Shown here: positions 52,076 through 64,000 of the stretch, one piece after another | Position numbering within the stretch: position 1 is the first letter of the stretch | How the letters are laid out: each line of letters opens with the position of its first letter | DNA from: Nitrobacter sp039808345 | Lineage (GTDB): Bacteria; Pseudomonadota; Alphaproteobacteria; Rhizobiales; Xanthobacteraceae | Direction: 5' to 3' | Length of the DNA: 64,000 nt | Assembly: GCF_047824785.1 (NCBI RefSeq) | Contig: NZ_CP181167.1 | Location: 310,001-374,000 of the forward strand | Made by a program: the position numbers and the translations under genes | Notes under the pieces: model-generated | Databases searched by the model: none | What the model saw: the letters and a program-made list of their open reading frames with translations, nothing else | Told to the model about the DNA's origin: nothing

Positions 52076-52672
52076 TCAGCCCGCCGCGATCTTCTCCGCG
52101 CGTTGAAACGCCGGCCGCGCCACGCAGCGGTCGATGTAGCGATCGAAAGCTGGCCGCGGCGGCACCATCTTGAACTGGCGGATCGCAAAGTTCAGTCCGG
52201 AGCCGATCACGATGTCGGCGGCGGAGAAGTCGTCGCCGAGAATCCACGGCCCCTTTTCCACGGCCTTGTCGAGCACGTCGAACACCTGCGTGGCGTCCCC
52301 CCACGCGGCCGTGCTCGATGGCACCTGGAGCTTGGCGAAGATCTGGAGCAGCGCCGGTTCAATGCAACTCGGTCCGAAGAACAGCCATTGCAGATATTTT
52401 GCCCGGCGCGCATCACCGAGCGGCGGGGCCAGCTTCGCATCCGGAAAACGCTCGGCGACATAGGCGCAGATCGCCGCCGCTTCGGCGATCGCGATATCAC
52501 CGTCGGTCAGCGCGGGCACCTTGCCCATCGGGTTGATGGCGAGAAATTCCGGCGTCTTCTGCGCGCCGGTGGAGATGTCGATCAGAGCCCGCTCATAGGG
52601 TTGACCGGTTTCCTCCATCAGCCAGAGCGCGGTGAACGAGCGCGAGCGCGGCGACCAGTAGAGTTTCATCAT
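52076..52672 (-). CDS. Glutathione S-transferase family protein
   Basis: About 198 residues. The thioredoxin-like N-terminal domain reads MKLYWSPRSRSFTALWLMEE, then PMGKVPALTDGDIAIAEA (cis-Pro and the glutathione-contact Glu-Ala-like SNAIL site). The helical C-terminal domain ends FDRYIDRCVARPAFQRAE. A ribosome site AAAGGA precedes the start. The substrate is unknown; the location beside katG hints at oxidative stress but is not proof. Confidence 0.88.
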   Translation of the reverse strand: MMKLYWSPRSRSFTALWLMEETGQPYERALIDISTGAQKTPEFLAINPMGKVPALTDGDIAIAEAAAICAYVAERFPDAKLAPPLGDARRAKYLQWLFFGPSCIEPALLQIFAKLQVPSSTAAWGDATQVFDVLDKAVEKGPWILGDDFSAADIVIGSGLNFAIRQFKMVPPRPAFDRYIDRCVARPAFQRAEKIAAG

Positions 52673-52716
52673 CGGTCCTTTCGACAGGTGATCCCGCATA
52701 TATAACGCGGCACAAT

Positions 52717-52750
52717 GAAAAAGCCCCTGCGCGGAAATCGCAGGGGCTTT
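52717..52750 (-). terminator. Factor-independent terminator of katG
   Basis: Stem AAAGCCCCTGCG / CGCAGGGGCTTT with a 7-base loop, followed on the minus strand by a T run. It lies 25 bases after the katG stop. Confidence 0.9.
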
Positions 52751-52774
52751 GGCGCTGAAGTATACTTGCCGTGA

Positions 52775-54964
<2,190 letters not shown>

Positions 54965-55213
54965 GGGTTGTCTCCGATGCTGTGGCTGTTGCGTCGTCGT
55001 TGGCCGATGGCCGTTGCTACGAGGCGAGGGCGGGGCGTCCGGGCAGAAGGTTCGAGCCGAATTTCATTCGGATTGAGCCCTGCATCGACCGGCATTTGGA
55101 CCCGACATGACCAAAGTCCTTTTGCGACGCGAGTTCGGGGCGAGTCTGGAAGATATCGTCGATCAGGTCCAGTCGAATTGCCTTTGCATCATGATAAGCG
55201 TATCTGATCGAGG
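54965..55213. promoter_or_regulatory. katG / oxyR divergent promoter region
   Basis: A 249-base gap between katG and the divergent LysR gene. OxyR sites should lie here. Candidate half sites near ATCGTCGATCAGG (55155-55167) and GATAAGCGTATC (55194-55205, itself a palindrome GATA-AGCG-TATC) are visible but unproven. Confidence 0.4.
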
Positions 55214-56128
55214 GTGGTGACCCTCAGACAGCTCCGCTATCTCGCCGCGCTCGCCCGCCACGGTCATTTCGGGCGCGCCGCGGAGGCCTGCGCCATTACC
55301 CAGCCCGCGCTGTCGATGCAGATCCGGGAACTGGAGCAGTTTCTTGGCGTGACGCTGGTGGAACGGCGGCCGGGCGAGGTGATGCTGACCGAGATCGGCC
55401 GCGAGATTTCCCGCCGCGCCGAGGACGTGCTGGCCTCGGTGCGCGATCTCGTCGATTTCGCCCGCCATCGCAGCCGACCGCTGACAGGACGCCTGACCCT
55501 CGGCATTATTCCCTCGCTCGCGCCGTATCTGCTGCCGCGCGTCCTGCCGGCGCTTCAATCGCAGTTTCCTGAGCTCGAACTGGAATTGCGCGAGACGCAG
55601 ACCCGGCCGCTGGTCGAGGAGGTCAAGGGCGGCATGCTCGACGCCGCCATGCTGGCGCTGCCGCTCGGCGAACCCGACATCGATACGCTTGAGCTGTTCA
55701 ACGATCTGTTCCTGCTCGCGGTGCCGGCGAGCGATCCCCGGCCCCGCGGACGCCGCGTGGCGGCGCGCGACATCGACCAGTCGCGGCTGATCCTGCTTGA
55801 GGACGGTCATTGCCTGCGCGATCAGGCTCTCGCGTTCTGCGCCACGATCCCGCGCGGACCATCGCCCGGCGCGACCGGCATGACGTTCGGCGCATCCAGC
55901 CTTGCCACGGTGATGCAGATGGTGGCGGGCGGCTACGGCCTGACGCTGATCCCGCAGATCGCCGCCGATGTCGAGGAGCGCGATGAGCGCGTCAAGATTC
56001 TGCGGCTTCAGGATCCGCAGCCCGGCCGCACAATCGGGCTGGCGTTTCGCAGGACGTCGCCGCGCAGGGCCGATTTCGCGGCGCTGGGCGAGGTGGTGAG
56101 GGGGTGTGTTGCGGTGAACCGCTTTTGA
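55214..56128 (+). CDS. oxyR: LysR-type hydrogen peroxide sensor OxyR
   Basis: 304 residues; activates katG when oxidised. The N-terminal winged helix is VTLRQLRYLAALARHGHFGR, then ITQPALSMQIRELEQFLG. The two redox Cys of OxyR are in LEDGHCLRDQALAFC, nine residues apart. The C-terminal GYGLTLIPQIA is typical. GTG codons at 55214 and 55217 are both possible starts. Divergence from katG supports the assignment. Confidence 0.93.
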   Translation: MVTLRQLRYLAALARHGHFGRAAEACAITQPALSMQIRELEQFLGVTLVERRPGEVMLTEIGREISRRAEDVLASVRDLVDFARHRSRPLTGRLTLGIIPSLAPYLLPRVLPALQSQFPELELELRETQTRPLVEEVKGGMLDAAMLALPLGEPDIDTLELFNDLFLLAVPASDPRPRGRRVAARDIDQSRLILLEDGHCLRDQALAFCATIPRGPSPGATGMTFGASSLATVMQMVAGGYGLTLIPQIAADVEERDERVKILRLQDPQPGRTIGLAFRRTSPRRADFAALGEVVRGCVAVNRF

Positions 56129-56210
56129 ATCCTCCGCCCGTTGGGAAAGAGGTCGCCGCACGCTGCTGAAGCGCGTTCACCGGCGCAGTGCTCCAACGTG
56201 ACGAACACAA

Positions 56211-56240
56211 CAAAAAAGGGGCGACTCGGAGCCGCCCCTT
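56211..56240 (-). terminator. Terminator hairpin shared by oxyR and pnp
   Basis: AAGGGGCG-GCTCCGAG-CGCCCCTT hairpin. On the minus strand it is followed by TTTTTTG, on the plus strand by TTGGTCATTTT, so it best serves pnp. Confidence 0.8.
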
Positions 56241-56277
56241 GGTCATTTTGTGACTGCGCCTGATTCTATCTTTGTGC

Positions 56278-56357
56278 TTTGACGCGTTTTCTTCACGCGA
56301 ACCGGACTCCATCCTCGGGGTCAAGCCCGAGGACATGCTTCGCTCGAAAACGCTATA
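56278..56357 (-). repeat. Dispersed palindromic repeat, copy 4, with inner hairpin
   Basis: The inverted form of the 33143 repeat: TGACGCGTTTTCTTCACGCG, AACCGGA ... CTTCGCTCGAAAACGCTA. Its middle holds an extra hairpin CCTCGGG-GTCAAG-CCCGAGG. Confidence 0.75.
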
Positions 56358-56360
56358 GGC

Positions 56361-58517
<2,157 letters not shown>

Positions 58518-58868
58518 CGGATCCTTCTTTCATCGGATACCGGAATGGCGGACGCCAGATGCCATAAGACCATGCCAAGATTGCGGGACGCTGGCGATCA
58601 GGCGCGCAGCGTCCGGCGATCCTGCCATGGCCTCGAGGTGGAACATGGCCTCGAGGTGGAAAATGGCGTTCGTCCCTTCCGGGGGTGCGGGCGCAGGCCT
58701 CCGGCCTTTCGTCCCGCGCGGCTGGGCGCGAAGCCCATTTGCGCCAGCCGCCGGAATGCGGCTGGGCTAACGCACAGGCGGACACGAACTCGCCGGTGCG
58801 GTGATATTCACCGGGCGCGGTGGATGCGACGTTTCGCATCCGCCAGCCCGGGCGATGTGAGCGAGCGA
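58518..58868 (-). other. rpsO-pnp intergenic leader with tandem repeat
   Basis: Noncoding. An exact 18-bp unit CATGGCCTCGAGGTGGAA occurs twice in tandem (58626-58643, 58644-58661). Several GC-rich short hairpins follow toward rpsO. An RNase III-type processing hairpin, as in other pnp leaders, was not clearly identified. Confidence 0.5.
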
Positions 58869-59138
58869 TCAGCGACGGATGCCGTGCTTTTCGAGCAGCG
58901 CCTTGTAACGCGCTTCGTCCCGCTTCTTGACGTAGTCGAGAAGCGAACGGCGCGTCGACACCAGCTTCAACAATCCGCGACGCGAATGATTGTCCTTGGT
59001 GTGGGTTTTGAAGTGCGCGGTGAGGTTGGCGATGCGTTCCGACAGGATCGCGACCTGAACCTCGGGCGAACCGGTGTCGCCGGGCTTGTTGGCGCTGGTC
59101 TTGATGACTTCCGCTTTGCGTTCTGCGGTAATCGACAT
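58869..59138 (-). CDS. rpsO: 30S ribosomal protein S15
   Basis: 89 residues, the usual length. Begins MSITAERKAEVIKTSANKPG, then TGSPEVQVAILSERIANLT and HSRRGLLKLVSTRRSLLDYV, the S15 signature. The gene is 6 bases downstream of truB and belongs to the translation cluster. Confidence 0.98.
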   Translation of the reverse strand: MSITAERKAEVIKTSANKPGDTGSPEVQVAILSERIANLTAHFKTHTKDNHSRRGLLKLVSTRRSLLDYVKKRDEARYKALLEKHGIRR

Positions 59139-59144
59139 CGTAAA

Positions 59145-60221
59145 CTATCCTTGGCGATTGGGACTGGCGGTCAGTCCGGAGAGGTTGAACACGCGCTTGG
59201 GGATGAGTTCGCCATTGCCAAGCTCGGCGAGGGCCAGAAGCCGGCCTGCCACCGTGACATAAACTGTGCCGCTCATATTGGGCGCATCCCGTCCGCGCAA
59301 CAAAACGGCCTGGCCCCGATGGAGCCTTGCCGCATCCGCCCGTGTGACGGCCAGTGCCGGGATGTCGTCCAGCGCGGTCTCAACGGGCAAAAGCGCGTCG
59401 GCGAGGTTTCCCTCGCCAGACGCGGCTCTATCGCACAAAGCCTGCAGATGTTCCAGCGGAATCATGCTGGTCTCGTCGAACGGGCCGACCAGCGTCCGGC
59501 GCAGCGCGCAGATATGGCCGTAGCAGCCCAGCAGCCGTCCCATGTCGCGGGCGAGCGCGCGGACATAGGTTCCCTTGCCGCATTCGGCCTCGAACACCGA
59601 ATGTCCGCTATCTGAATGATCCGCAAGGTTTAAATGGTGTATCTCGACCGGGCGGGGCGCCAGCGGCACGACCTCGCCGTCGCGCGCCAGATCGTAGGCG
59701 CGCTCGCCCTGAATCTTCACGGCCGAATATTGCGGCGGGATCTGCTCGATCCTGCCGGTGAAGCTCGGCAGCAGCGCCGTGATCGCCTCCGCGGTGGGGC
59801 GCTCGGCGCTGGTTGCAACCGCGCGGCCCTCGGTGTCGTCGGTGTCGCGTTCCTCGCCCCAGGCCACGGTGAAGCGGTAGCGCTTGCGGCCGTCCATCAC
59901 GAACGGGACTGTCTTGGTGGCCTCGCCGAGCGCGATCGGGAGCCCGCCGGAGGCGAGCGGATCGAGCGTCCCGGCATGGCCGGCGCGCTTGGCGGAGAAC
60001 AGCCGCTTCACCACCGCGACCGCCTGGGTCGAGGTCATGCCGACCGGCTTGTCGAGCGCAACCCAGCCATGGACGTCCCGCTTGTCGCGGCGCGGCTGGT
60101 TGTTGTGTTGTCTTTTCCGGACCGGCACGTTGAGAAAGTTATCGTCGGCCGCAGATTTATTTTTGTCGGCGCCGTTCGAATCGCTGATTTTTGTATCGAT
60201 GGCGGCGTCAGGCGTGGTCAT
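59145..60221 (-). CDS. truB: tRNA pseudouridine-55 synthase TruB
   Basis: 358 residues. The catalytic Asp is in HAGTLDPLASGGLPIALGEA. GWVALDKPVGMTSTQAVAVV is the family N-terminal block and RALARDMGRLLGCYGHICAL a further one. A polar extension of about 45 residues, rich in Asp, Lys and Asn, precedes the domain (DNFLNVPVRKRQHNNQPRRD). It is 6 bases from rbfA. Confidence 0.95.
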   Translation of the reverse strand: MTTPDAAIDTKISDSNGADKNKSAADDNFLNVPVRKRQHNNQPRRDKRDVHGWVALDKPVGMTSTQAVAVVKRLFSAKRAGHAGTLDPLASGGLPIALGEATKTVPFVMDGRKRYRFTVAWGEERDTDDTEGRAVATSAERPTAEAITALLPSFTGRIEQIPPQYSAVKIQGERAYDLARDGEVVPLAPRPVEIHHLNLADHSDSGHSVFEAECGKGTYVRALARDMGRLLGCYGHICALRRTLVGPFDETSMIPLEHLQALCDRAASGEGNLADALLPVETALDDIPALAVTRADAARLHRGQAVLLRGRDAPNMSGTVYVTVAGRLLALAELGNGELIPKRVFNLSGLTASPNRQG

Positions 60222-60227
60222 GATCGG

Positions 60228-60641
60228 TCAGCTTTCGTCGGTATCCGGTGCGAGGTCTCTCTGTACCGCAGGAGTTCTCAATAACTTCTCGATACGTTCC
60301 GCTTCGTCGAATCGCTCGTCGACCCGGAAGCGGATGTCAGGTGCAAATTTCAGGTTAACGCGTCGCGCGATTTCGCCGCGCAGGAATTTTCTGTTGCGAT
60401 CCAGCGCATCGATCACGTCCGTGGTGTCGTGGCCGCCGAGCGGCATCACGTAGATCGTCGCGAGCTTGAGGTCGGCCGACATGCGGACTTCGGGCACGGT
60501 GACAAGGTGCCCTTCGAGCACGGGATCATGAACCTGGCCCTGCGCCAGGATATCCGCGATCGCGTGACGCACGGTTTCCGCGACGCGCAACTGGCGGTGC
60601 GAGCCGCCGGGATGTTTCTCTGGCTGGTGACGACGCGGCAT
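60228..60641 (-). CDS. rbfA: Ribosome-binding factor A
   Basis: About 137 residues from the ATG at 60641 (MPRRHQPEKHPGGSHRQLRV). Matures the 30S subunit at the 16S 5' end. It shows RVAETVRHAIADILAQGQV, then VRMSADLKLATIYVMPLGG and FAPDIRFRVDERFDEAERIE, the RbfA KH-like fold. The upstream extension to 60692 is part of a REP-like repeat region. Confidence 0.95.
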   Translation of the reverse strand: MPRRHQPEKHPGGSHRQLRVAETVRHAIADILAQGQVHDPVLEGHLVTVPEVRMSADLKLATIYVMPLGGHDTTDVIDALDRNRKFLRGEIARRVNLKFAPDIRFRVDERFDEAERIEKLLRTPAVQRDLAPDTDES

Positions 60642-60661
60642 GAACGTCCTTCGAAAACACT

Positions 60662-60752
60662 CGTCATGGCCGGGCCCGTCCCGGACATCCACGTCTTTAT
60701 CTTCCTGTAGAGTTTCTCAAGACGCGCATGCCCGGACAAAGCCGGGCATGAC
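60662..60752. repeat. Two REP-like palindromes between infB and rbfA
   Basis: GTCATGGCCGGGCCC-GTCCCGGACATC and GCATGCCCGG-ACAAAG-CCGGGCATGAC. The second is near identical in design to that at 51151-51173. They could act as transcript-processing or pausing sites inside the operon. Confidence 0.7.
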
Positions 60753-60793
60753 GTCGCATTCGAGTTGATCCGACGCTCCTGTGAGATTTGGAC

Positions 60794-63406
60794 TCACAGC
60801 GAGCGCTGGATGGTCTCCACGCGGTAGCACTCGATGACGTCGCCGACGCGCATGTCGCCGTAACTCTCGAACGCCATGCCGCACTCCTGTCCCGACTGGA
60901 CTTCCTTCACCTCGTCCTTGAAACGCTTCAGCGTCGACAGCTTGCCTTCGTGCACCACGACGTTGTCGCGGATCAGGCGGACGTTGGCGCCGCGTTCCAC
61001 GCTGCCGTCGGTCACGCGGCAGCCGGCCACCTTGCCGACCTTGGAAATGTTGAACACCTCCAGGATCTCGGCGTTGCCCAGCATGGTTTCGCGCAGCGTC
61101 GGCGCGAGCAATCCGCTCATCGCCTTCTTCACGTCGTCCACGAGGTCATAGATGATGTTGTAGTAGCGGATCTCGATGCCGTTGCGCTTGGCCGCCGCGG
61201 CGGCCTCCTTGTTGGCGCGGACGCTGAAGCCGATGATCGCGGCGTTGAAACCTTCCGCCAGCGTGACGTCGGATTCGCTGATGCCGCCGACGCCCGCATG
61301 AAGGATGCGCGCGGCGACTTCGTCGGTGCCGAGCTTCTCCAGCGAGCCGAGGATGGCTTCCAGCGAGCCCTGAACGTCGGCCTTGATGATCAGCGGGAAA
61401 TCCTTGCGGCCCGCCGTCTTGAGCTGCGACATCATCTGCTCGAGCGATCCGCGCATGCCGGAGGCGCTCGCCGCGGCGTTCTCGCGCTTCTGGTGGGCGC
61501 GATAGCTCGTGACCTGGCGGGCGCGGGCCTCGTTCTCGACCACGGCAAGCCGGTCGCCGGCCTCCGGCGGTCCGTTGAAGCCCAGCACCTCGACCGGCAC
61601 CGACGGGCCGGCCTCGTTGACGGTTTCGCCCTGATCCGAAATCAGCGCCCGGACGCGTCCCATCTCGGCGCCGGCCACGATGATGTCGCCGACCCGCAGC
61701 GTGCCGCGCTGGACCAGCACGGTGGCGACCGGCCCGCGGCCGCGATCCAGCTTGGCCTCGATCACGGTGCCTTCGGCGGGCCGTGATGCATTGGTCTTGA
61801 GGTCGAGCAGGTCGGCCTGCAGGGAGATCATTTCCAGCAGCTTGTCGAGGTTGGTCTTGTTCTTGGCGGAGACCTCGACGTCGACCACCTGGCCGCCCAT
61901 CGATTCGACCTGCACCTCGTGCTGCAACAGTTCGGTGCGCACGCGCTCCGGCTTCGCCTCGGGCTTGTCGATCTTGTTGATCGCGATGATCATCGGGACC
62001 TTGGCGGCCTTGGCGTGATTGATGGCCTCGATGGTCTGCGGCATGACCCCGTCATCGGCGGCGACGACCAGAATGACAACATCCGTCACCTTGGCGCCGC
62101 GGGCGCGCATCGCGGTGAAAGCGGCATGGCCCGGCGTGTCGATGAAGGTGATCTTCTTGCCGTCCGGCGAGGTGACCTGATAGGCGCCGATGTGCTGGGT
62201 GATGCCGCCGGCTTCGCCCGACACCACGTTGGCATGGCGCAGCGAATCGAGCAGCGAGGTCTTGCCGTGGTCGACGTGGCCCATCACGGTCACGACCGGC
62301 GAGCGGGGCTCGATATCGGTTGAGTCGTCCGCCACATCGAACAGGCCTTCCTCGACGTCGCTGGCGGCGACGCGTTTGACGGTATGGCCCAGTTCTTCGG
62401 CGATGAGCTGCGCGGTGTCGGCGTCGATCACGTCGGTGATCTTGTGCATCGCGCCCTGCTTCATCAGCATCCGGATCACGTCCACCGCGCGCTCGGCCAT
62501 GCGGTTGGCGAGCTCCTGGATGGTGATCGCTTCCGGCACGATGACCTCGCGAACCAGCTTTTCCTTCGGCTCGTTCGAGGCATGACCCTTCAGGCGCTGG
62601 GTGCGGCGGCGGAACGAGGCGATCGATCGCTCGCGCACGTCGTCGGCGCTGAGCGCCGTCACCAGCGTCAGGCGGCCGCGCTGCTTGGCGGGCGCCGGCT
62701 TGGCGGCGGGCTTTGGCGCAACCACGGGACGCGCGGGGCCGCCGGGACGGCGCACCAGGCGCGGAGCCTCGTCCTCGTCGCTGCCGTCGGCGGCCACGGC
62801 TGCCGGCCGCGCCGGAGTGGCCGCGCGCGTGGTGGTGGTCGTGGTCTTGGCCGGCGCGGGCTTGGACTCGGTTTGTCCGAAGCGGCGCTTGGCTTCGAGC
62901 TCGGCCTTGCGCTTGGCCTCCTCTTCCTGACGGTGACGCTCTTCCTCGGCCTTGCGGCGGGCCTCGGCGGCCTCGCGCTCGGCCTGCTCGATGCCTTCCT
63001 TGCTGTTGCGGCGCGCGGCCTCGGCTTCCGCGATCCGGCGTTCTTCCTCGGCGCGCACCTTGGCCTCGGCCAAAGCGCTTGCGCGCGCGCTGCGCTCGTC
63101 GTCGGTGAGCTTCCGCAGCACGACGCCCGAACCCGCGCGTGGAGCGGCGGGTGTCGTCGCACGAGGCGGCGGAGCCTTGGCGGCCGGCGTCCTGACGCTG
63201 GCCTGCTCCGGGGTTCCCGCCGGTTCCGGGCCCGGAGAGTCGCCGCCGATCCGGCGCTTGCCCCGTTTTTCAACCACCACCTGCTTGGTACGGCCGTGGC
63301 TGAAGCTCTGGCGCACGGTGCCCTGCTCGACGCGTGGCTTGAGCGTCAAGGTCTTGGTCGGGCTGACGCTCAGAGTCTTGTCGCCAGGATTTTTCGTATC
63401 AACCAT
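60794..63406 (-). CDS. infB: Translation initiation factor IF-2
   Basis: 870 residues. The first 300 are a charged Ala/Glu/Arg-rich extension with coiled-coil segments (AEEERRIAEAEAARRNSKEG, EEERHRQEEEAKRKAELEAK). The G domain has G1 GHVDHGKTSLLDSL, G3 DTPGHAAFTAMRARG and G4 AINKIDKP. The C-terminal fMet-tRNA binding domains end with RVGDVIECYRVETIQRSL. It is cotranscribed with the ylxR gene 68 bases upstream. Confidence 0.98.
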   Translation of the reverse strand: MVDTKNPGDKTLSVSPTKTLTLKPRVEQGTVRQSFSHGRTKQVVVEKRGKRRIGGDSPGPEPAGTPEQASVRTPAAKAPPPRATTPAAPRAGSGVVLRKLTDDERSARASALAEAKVRAEEERRIAEAEAARRNSKEGIEQAEREAAEARRKAEEERHRQEEEAKRKAELEAKRRFGQTESKPAPAKTTTTTTRAATPARPAAVAADGSDEDEAPRLVRRPGGPARPVVAPKPAAKPAPAKQRGRLTLVTALSADDVRERSIASFRRRTQRLKGHASNEPKEKLVREVIVPEAITIQELANRMAERAVDVIRMLMKQGAMHKITDVIDADTAQLIAEELGHTVKRVAASDVEEGLFDVADDSTDIEPRSPVVTVMGHVDHGKTSLLDSLRHANVVSGEAGGITQHIGAYQVTSPDGKKITFIDTPGHAAFTAMRARGAKVTDVVILVVAADDGVMPQTIEAINHAKAAKVPMIIAINKIDKPEAKPERVRTELLQHEVQVESMGGQVVDVEVSAKNKTNLDKLLEMISLQADLLDLKTNASRPAEGTVIEAKLDRGRGPVATVLVQRGTLRVGDIIVAGAEMGRVRALISDQGETVNEAGPSVPVEVLGFNGPPEAGDRLAVVENEARARQVTSYRAHQKRENAAASASGMRGSLEQMMSQLKTAGRKDFPLIIKADVQGSLEAILGSLEKLGTDEVAARILHAGVGGISESDVTLAEGFNAAIIGFSVRANKEAAAAAKRNGIEIRYYNIIYDLVDDVKKAMSGLLAPTLRETMLGNAEILEVFNISKVGKVAGCRVTDGSVERGANVRLIRDNVVVHEGKLSTLKRFKDEVKEVQSGQECGMAFESYGDMRVGDVIECYRVETIQRSL

Positions 63407-63474
63407 TCAGCAGTCCCAATCTTGTTGCGCCGTACGCGTTCGCACGGGTCGTGTCGTTAGAATTCTTGCCGTGT

Positions 63475-64000
63475 TCAGCTGTCCTGCCGCTGCCCGCCAT
63501 CCTGGTATCGAACCAGTGTCTGGCTGCGCTGCTGGAAAGTCCTGCCCGCCGGACCTGCGAGCAGGGCAGCATGTATCACATTTGTCCGGCCAAGTGCCAA
63601 ATCCAATTCTGCCGATGTCAGGGCGGTGACGACCGGGATTTCCCGCGCTTTCCCGGACTCGGCCGCCATTTTCCTGACGGCGGCGTCCAGTTTCCGGATT
63701 CCGTCGGCCGCGCCGTCCGCGGCGTGGAGCAGGGCAACCGCCTGGCGACGAAGCAGCGCGTCCTCCACCTTCGCAAAGCCGGAGACGACCTGACCGGCCT
63801 TGGCCGCCATCGCCAGCGCGTCCATCGCGCTGCGGACCATCAACTGCCGGGTGTCCTCAGCCAGCGAGGCCGGCACGCGGACCTCCCGCTTGAAACCCCT
63901 GCTGAACTGGTTACGGCGGACCGCCTCCGCAACAGTGGCGCGCGAGGCCGAAATCCACAAGCCCCGGCCGGGAAGCCTGCGTTTCAGGTCCGCGATCACC
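63475..64000 (-). CDS. YlxR/L7Ae-type RNA-binding protein, 5' end outside window
   Basis: At least 174 residues, running off the window edge. The visible part begins IADLKRRLPGRGLWISASRA, the second half of the YlxR (DUF448) fold, and continues with a helical L7Ae-like domain (DALAMAAKAGQVVSGFAKVE, DALLRRQAVALLHAADGA). In Bradyrhizobiaceae these two are usually fused. It sits between nusA (expected outside the window) and infB. It may bind RNA during ribosome assembly or transcription. Confidence 0.85.
   Translation of the reverse strand, partial: VIADLKRRLPGRGLWISASRATVAEAVRRNQFSRGFKREVRVPASLAEDTRQLMVRSAMDALAMAAKAGQVVSGFAKVEDALLRRQAVALLHAADGAADGIRKLDAAVRKMAAESGKAREIPVVTALTSAELDLALGRTNVIHAALLAGPAGRTFQQRSQTLVRYQDGGQRQDS

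Overview
The window reads as an alphaproteobacterial chromosome, most likely Bradyrhizobiaceae (Nitrobacter/Rhodopseudomonas/Bradyrhizobium lineage). The evidence is high GC, a Fur-family Irr regulator with a heme-binding Cys-Pro motif, the order irr / fabA-fabB-fabI, TsaE fused to a sugar kinase, and palindromic intergenic repeats of the kind common in this family. This is inference from protein content; no marker for a named species was seen.

Left part, 1 to about 31.5 kb, is an accessory region dense in mobile DNA. It holds a polyphosphate kinase 2 remnant against an IS630 remnant, an IS21 element (2056-4552) between an IS5 scrap and an acetyltransferase scrap, two deleted IS481 copies, an ardA gene cut by a second IS21 element, an IS110 gene, an IS630 element and an IS3 element. 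Two cargo blocks stand out. The first (5.1-12.7 kb) is a TonB-dependent siderophore-type receptor divergent from exbB-exbD-tonB-secA, where the last gene is a second, tail-less SecA translationally coupled to tonB. The second (18.5-31.5 kb) is a defence-like block: a large STAND NTPase, then on the minus strand a methyltransferase, ParD, ParE, a DEAD/DEAH helicase and a GIY-YIG nuclease, most with overlapping ends. The methyltransferase is split by IS3 and the helicase has two frameshifts, so this system appears decayed here.

Right part, 31.8-64 kb, is ordinary chromosomal backbone with few anomalies. In order: a cell-wall recycling and signalling group (MurU-like nucleotidyltransferase, PilZ protein, TsaE-AmgK fusion, PAS histidine kinase); dut-coaBC-ubiB-ubiE on the minus strand with mutM on the plus strand; a secreted trypsin-like protein, a ThiF-family enzyme, a 2-hydroxyacid dehydrogenase and an SH3 protein; irr and the unsaturated fatty acid genes fabA-fabB-fabI; a glutathione transferase; katG with divergent oxyR; and the translation cluster ylxR-infB-rbfA-truB-rpsO-pnp. 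At least two families of hairpin-forming dispersed repeats sit in the gaps between these genes. No tRNA, rRNA or CRISPR array was found.
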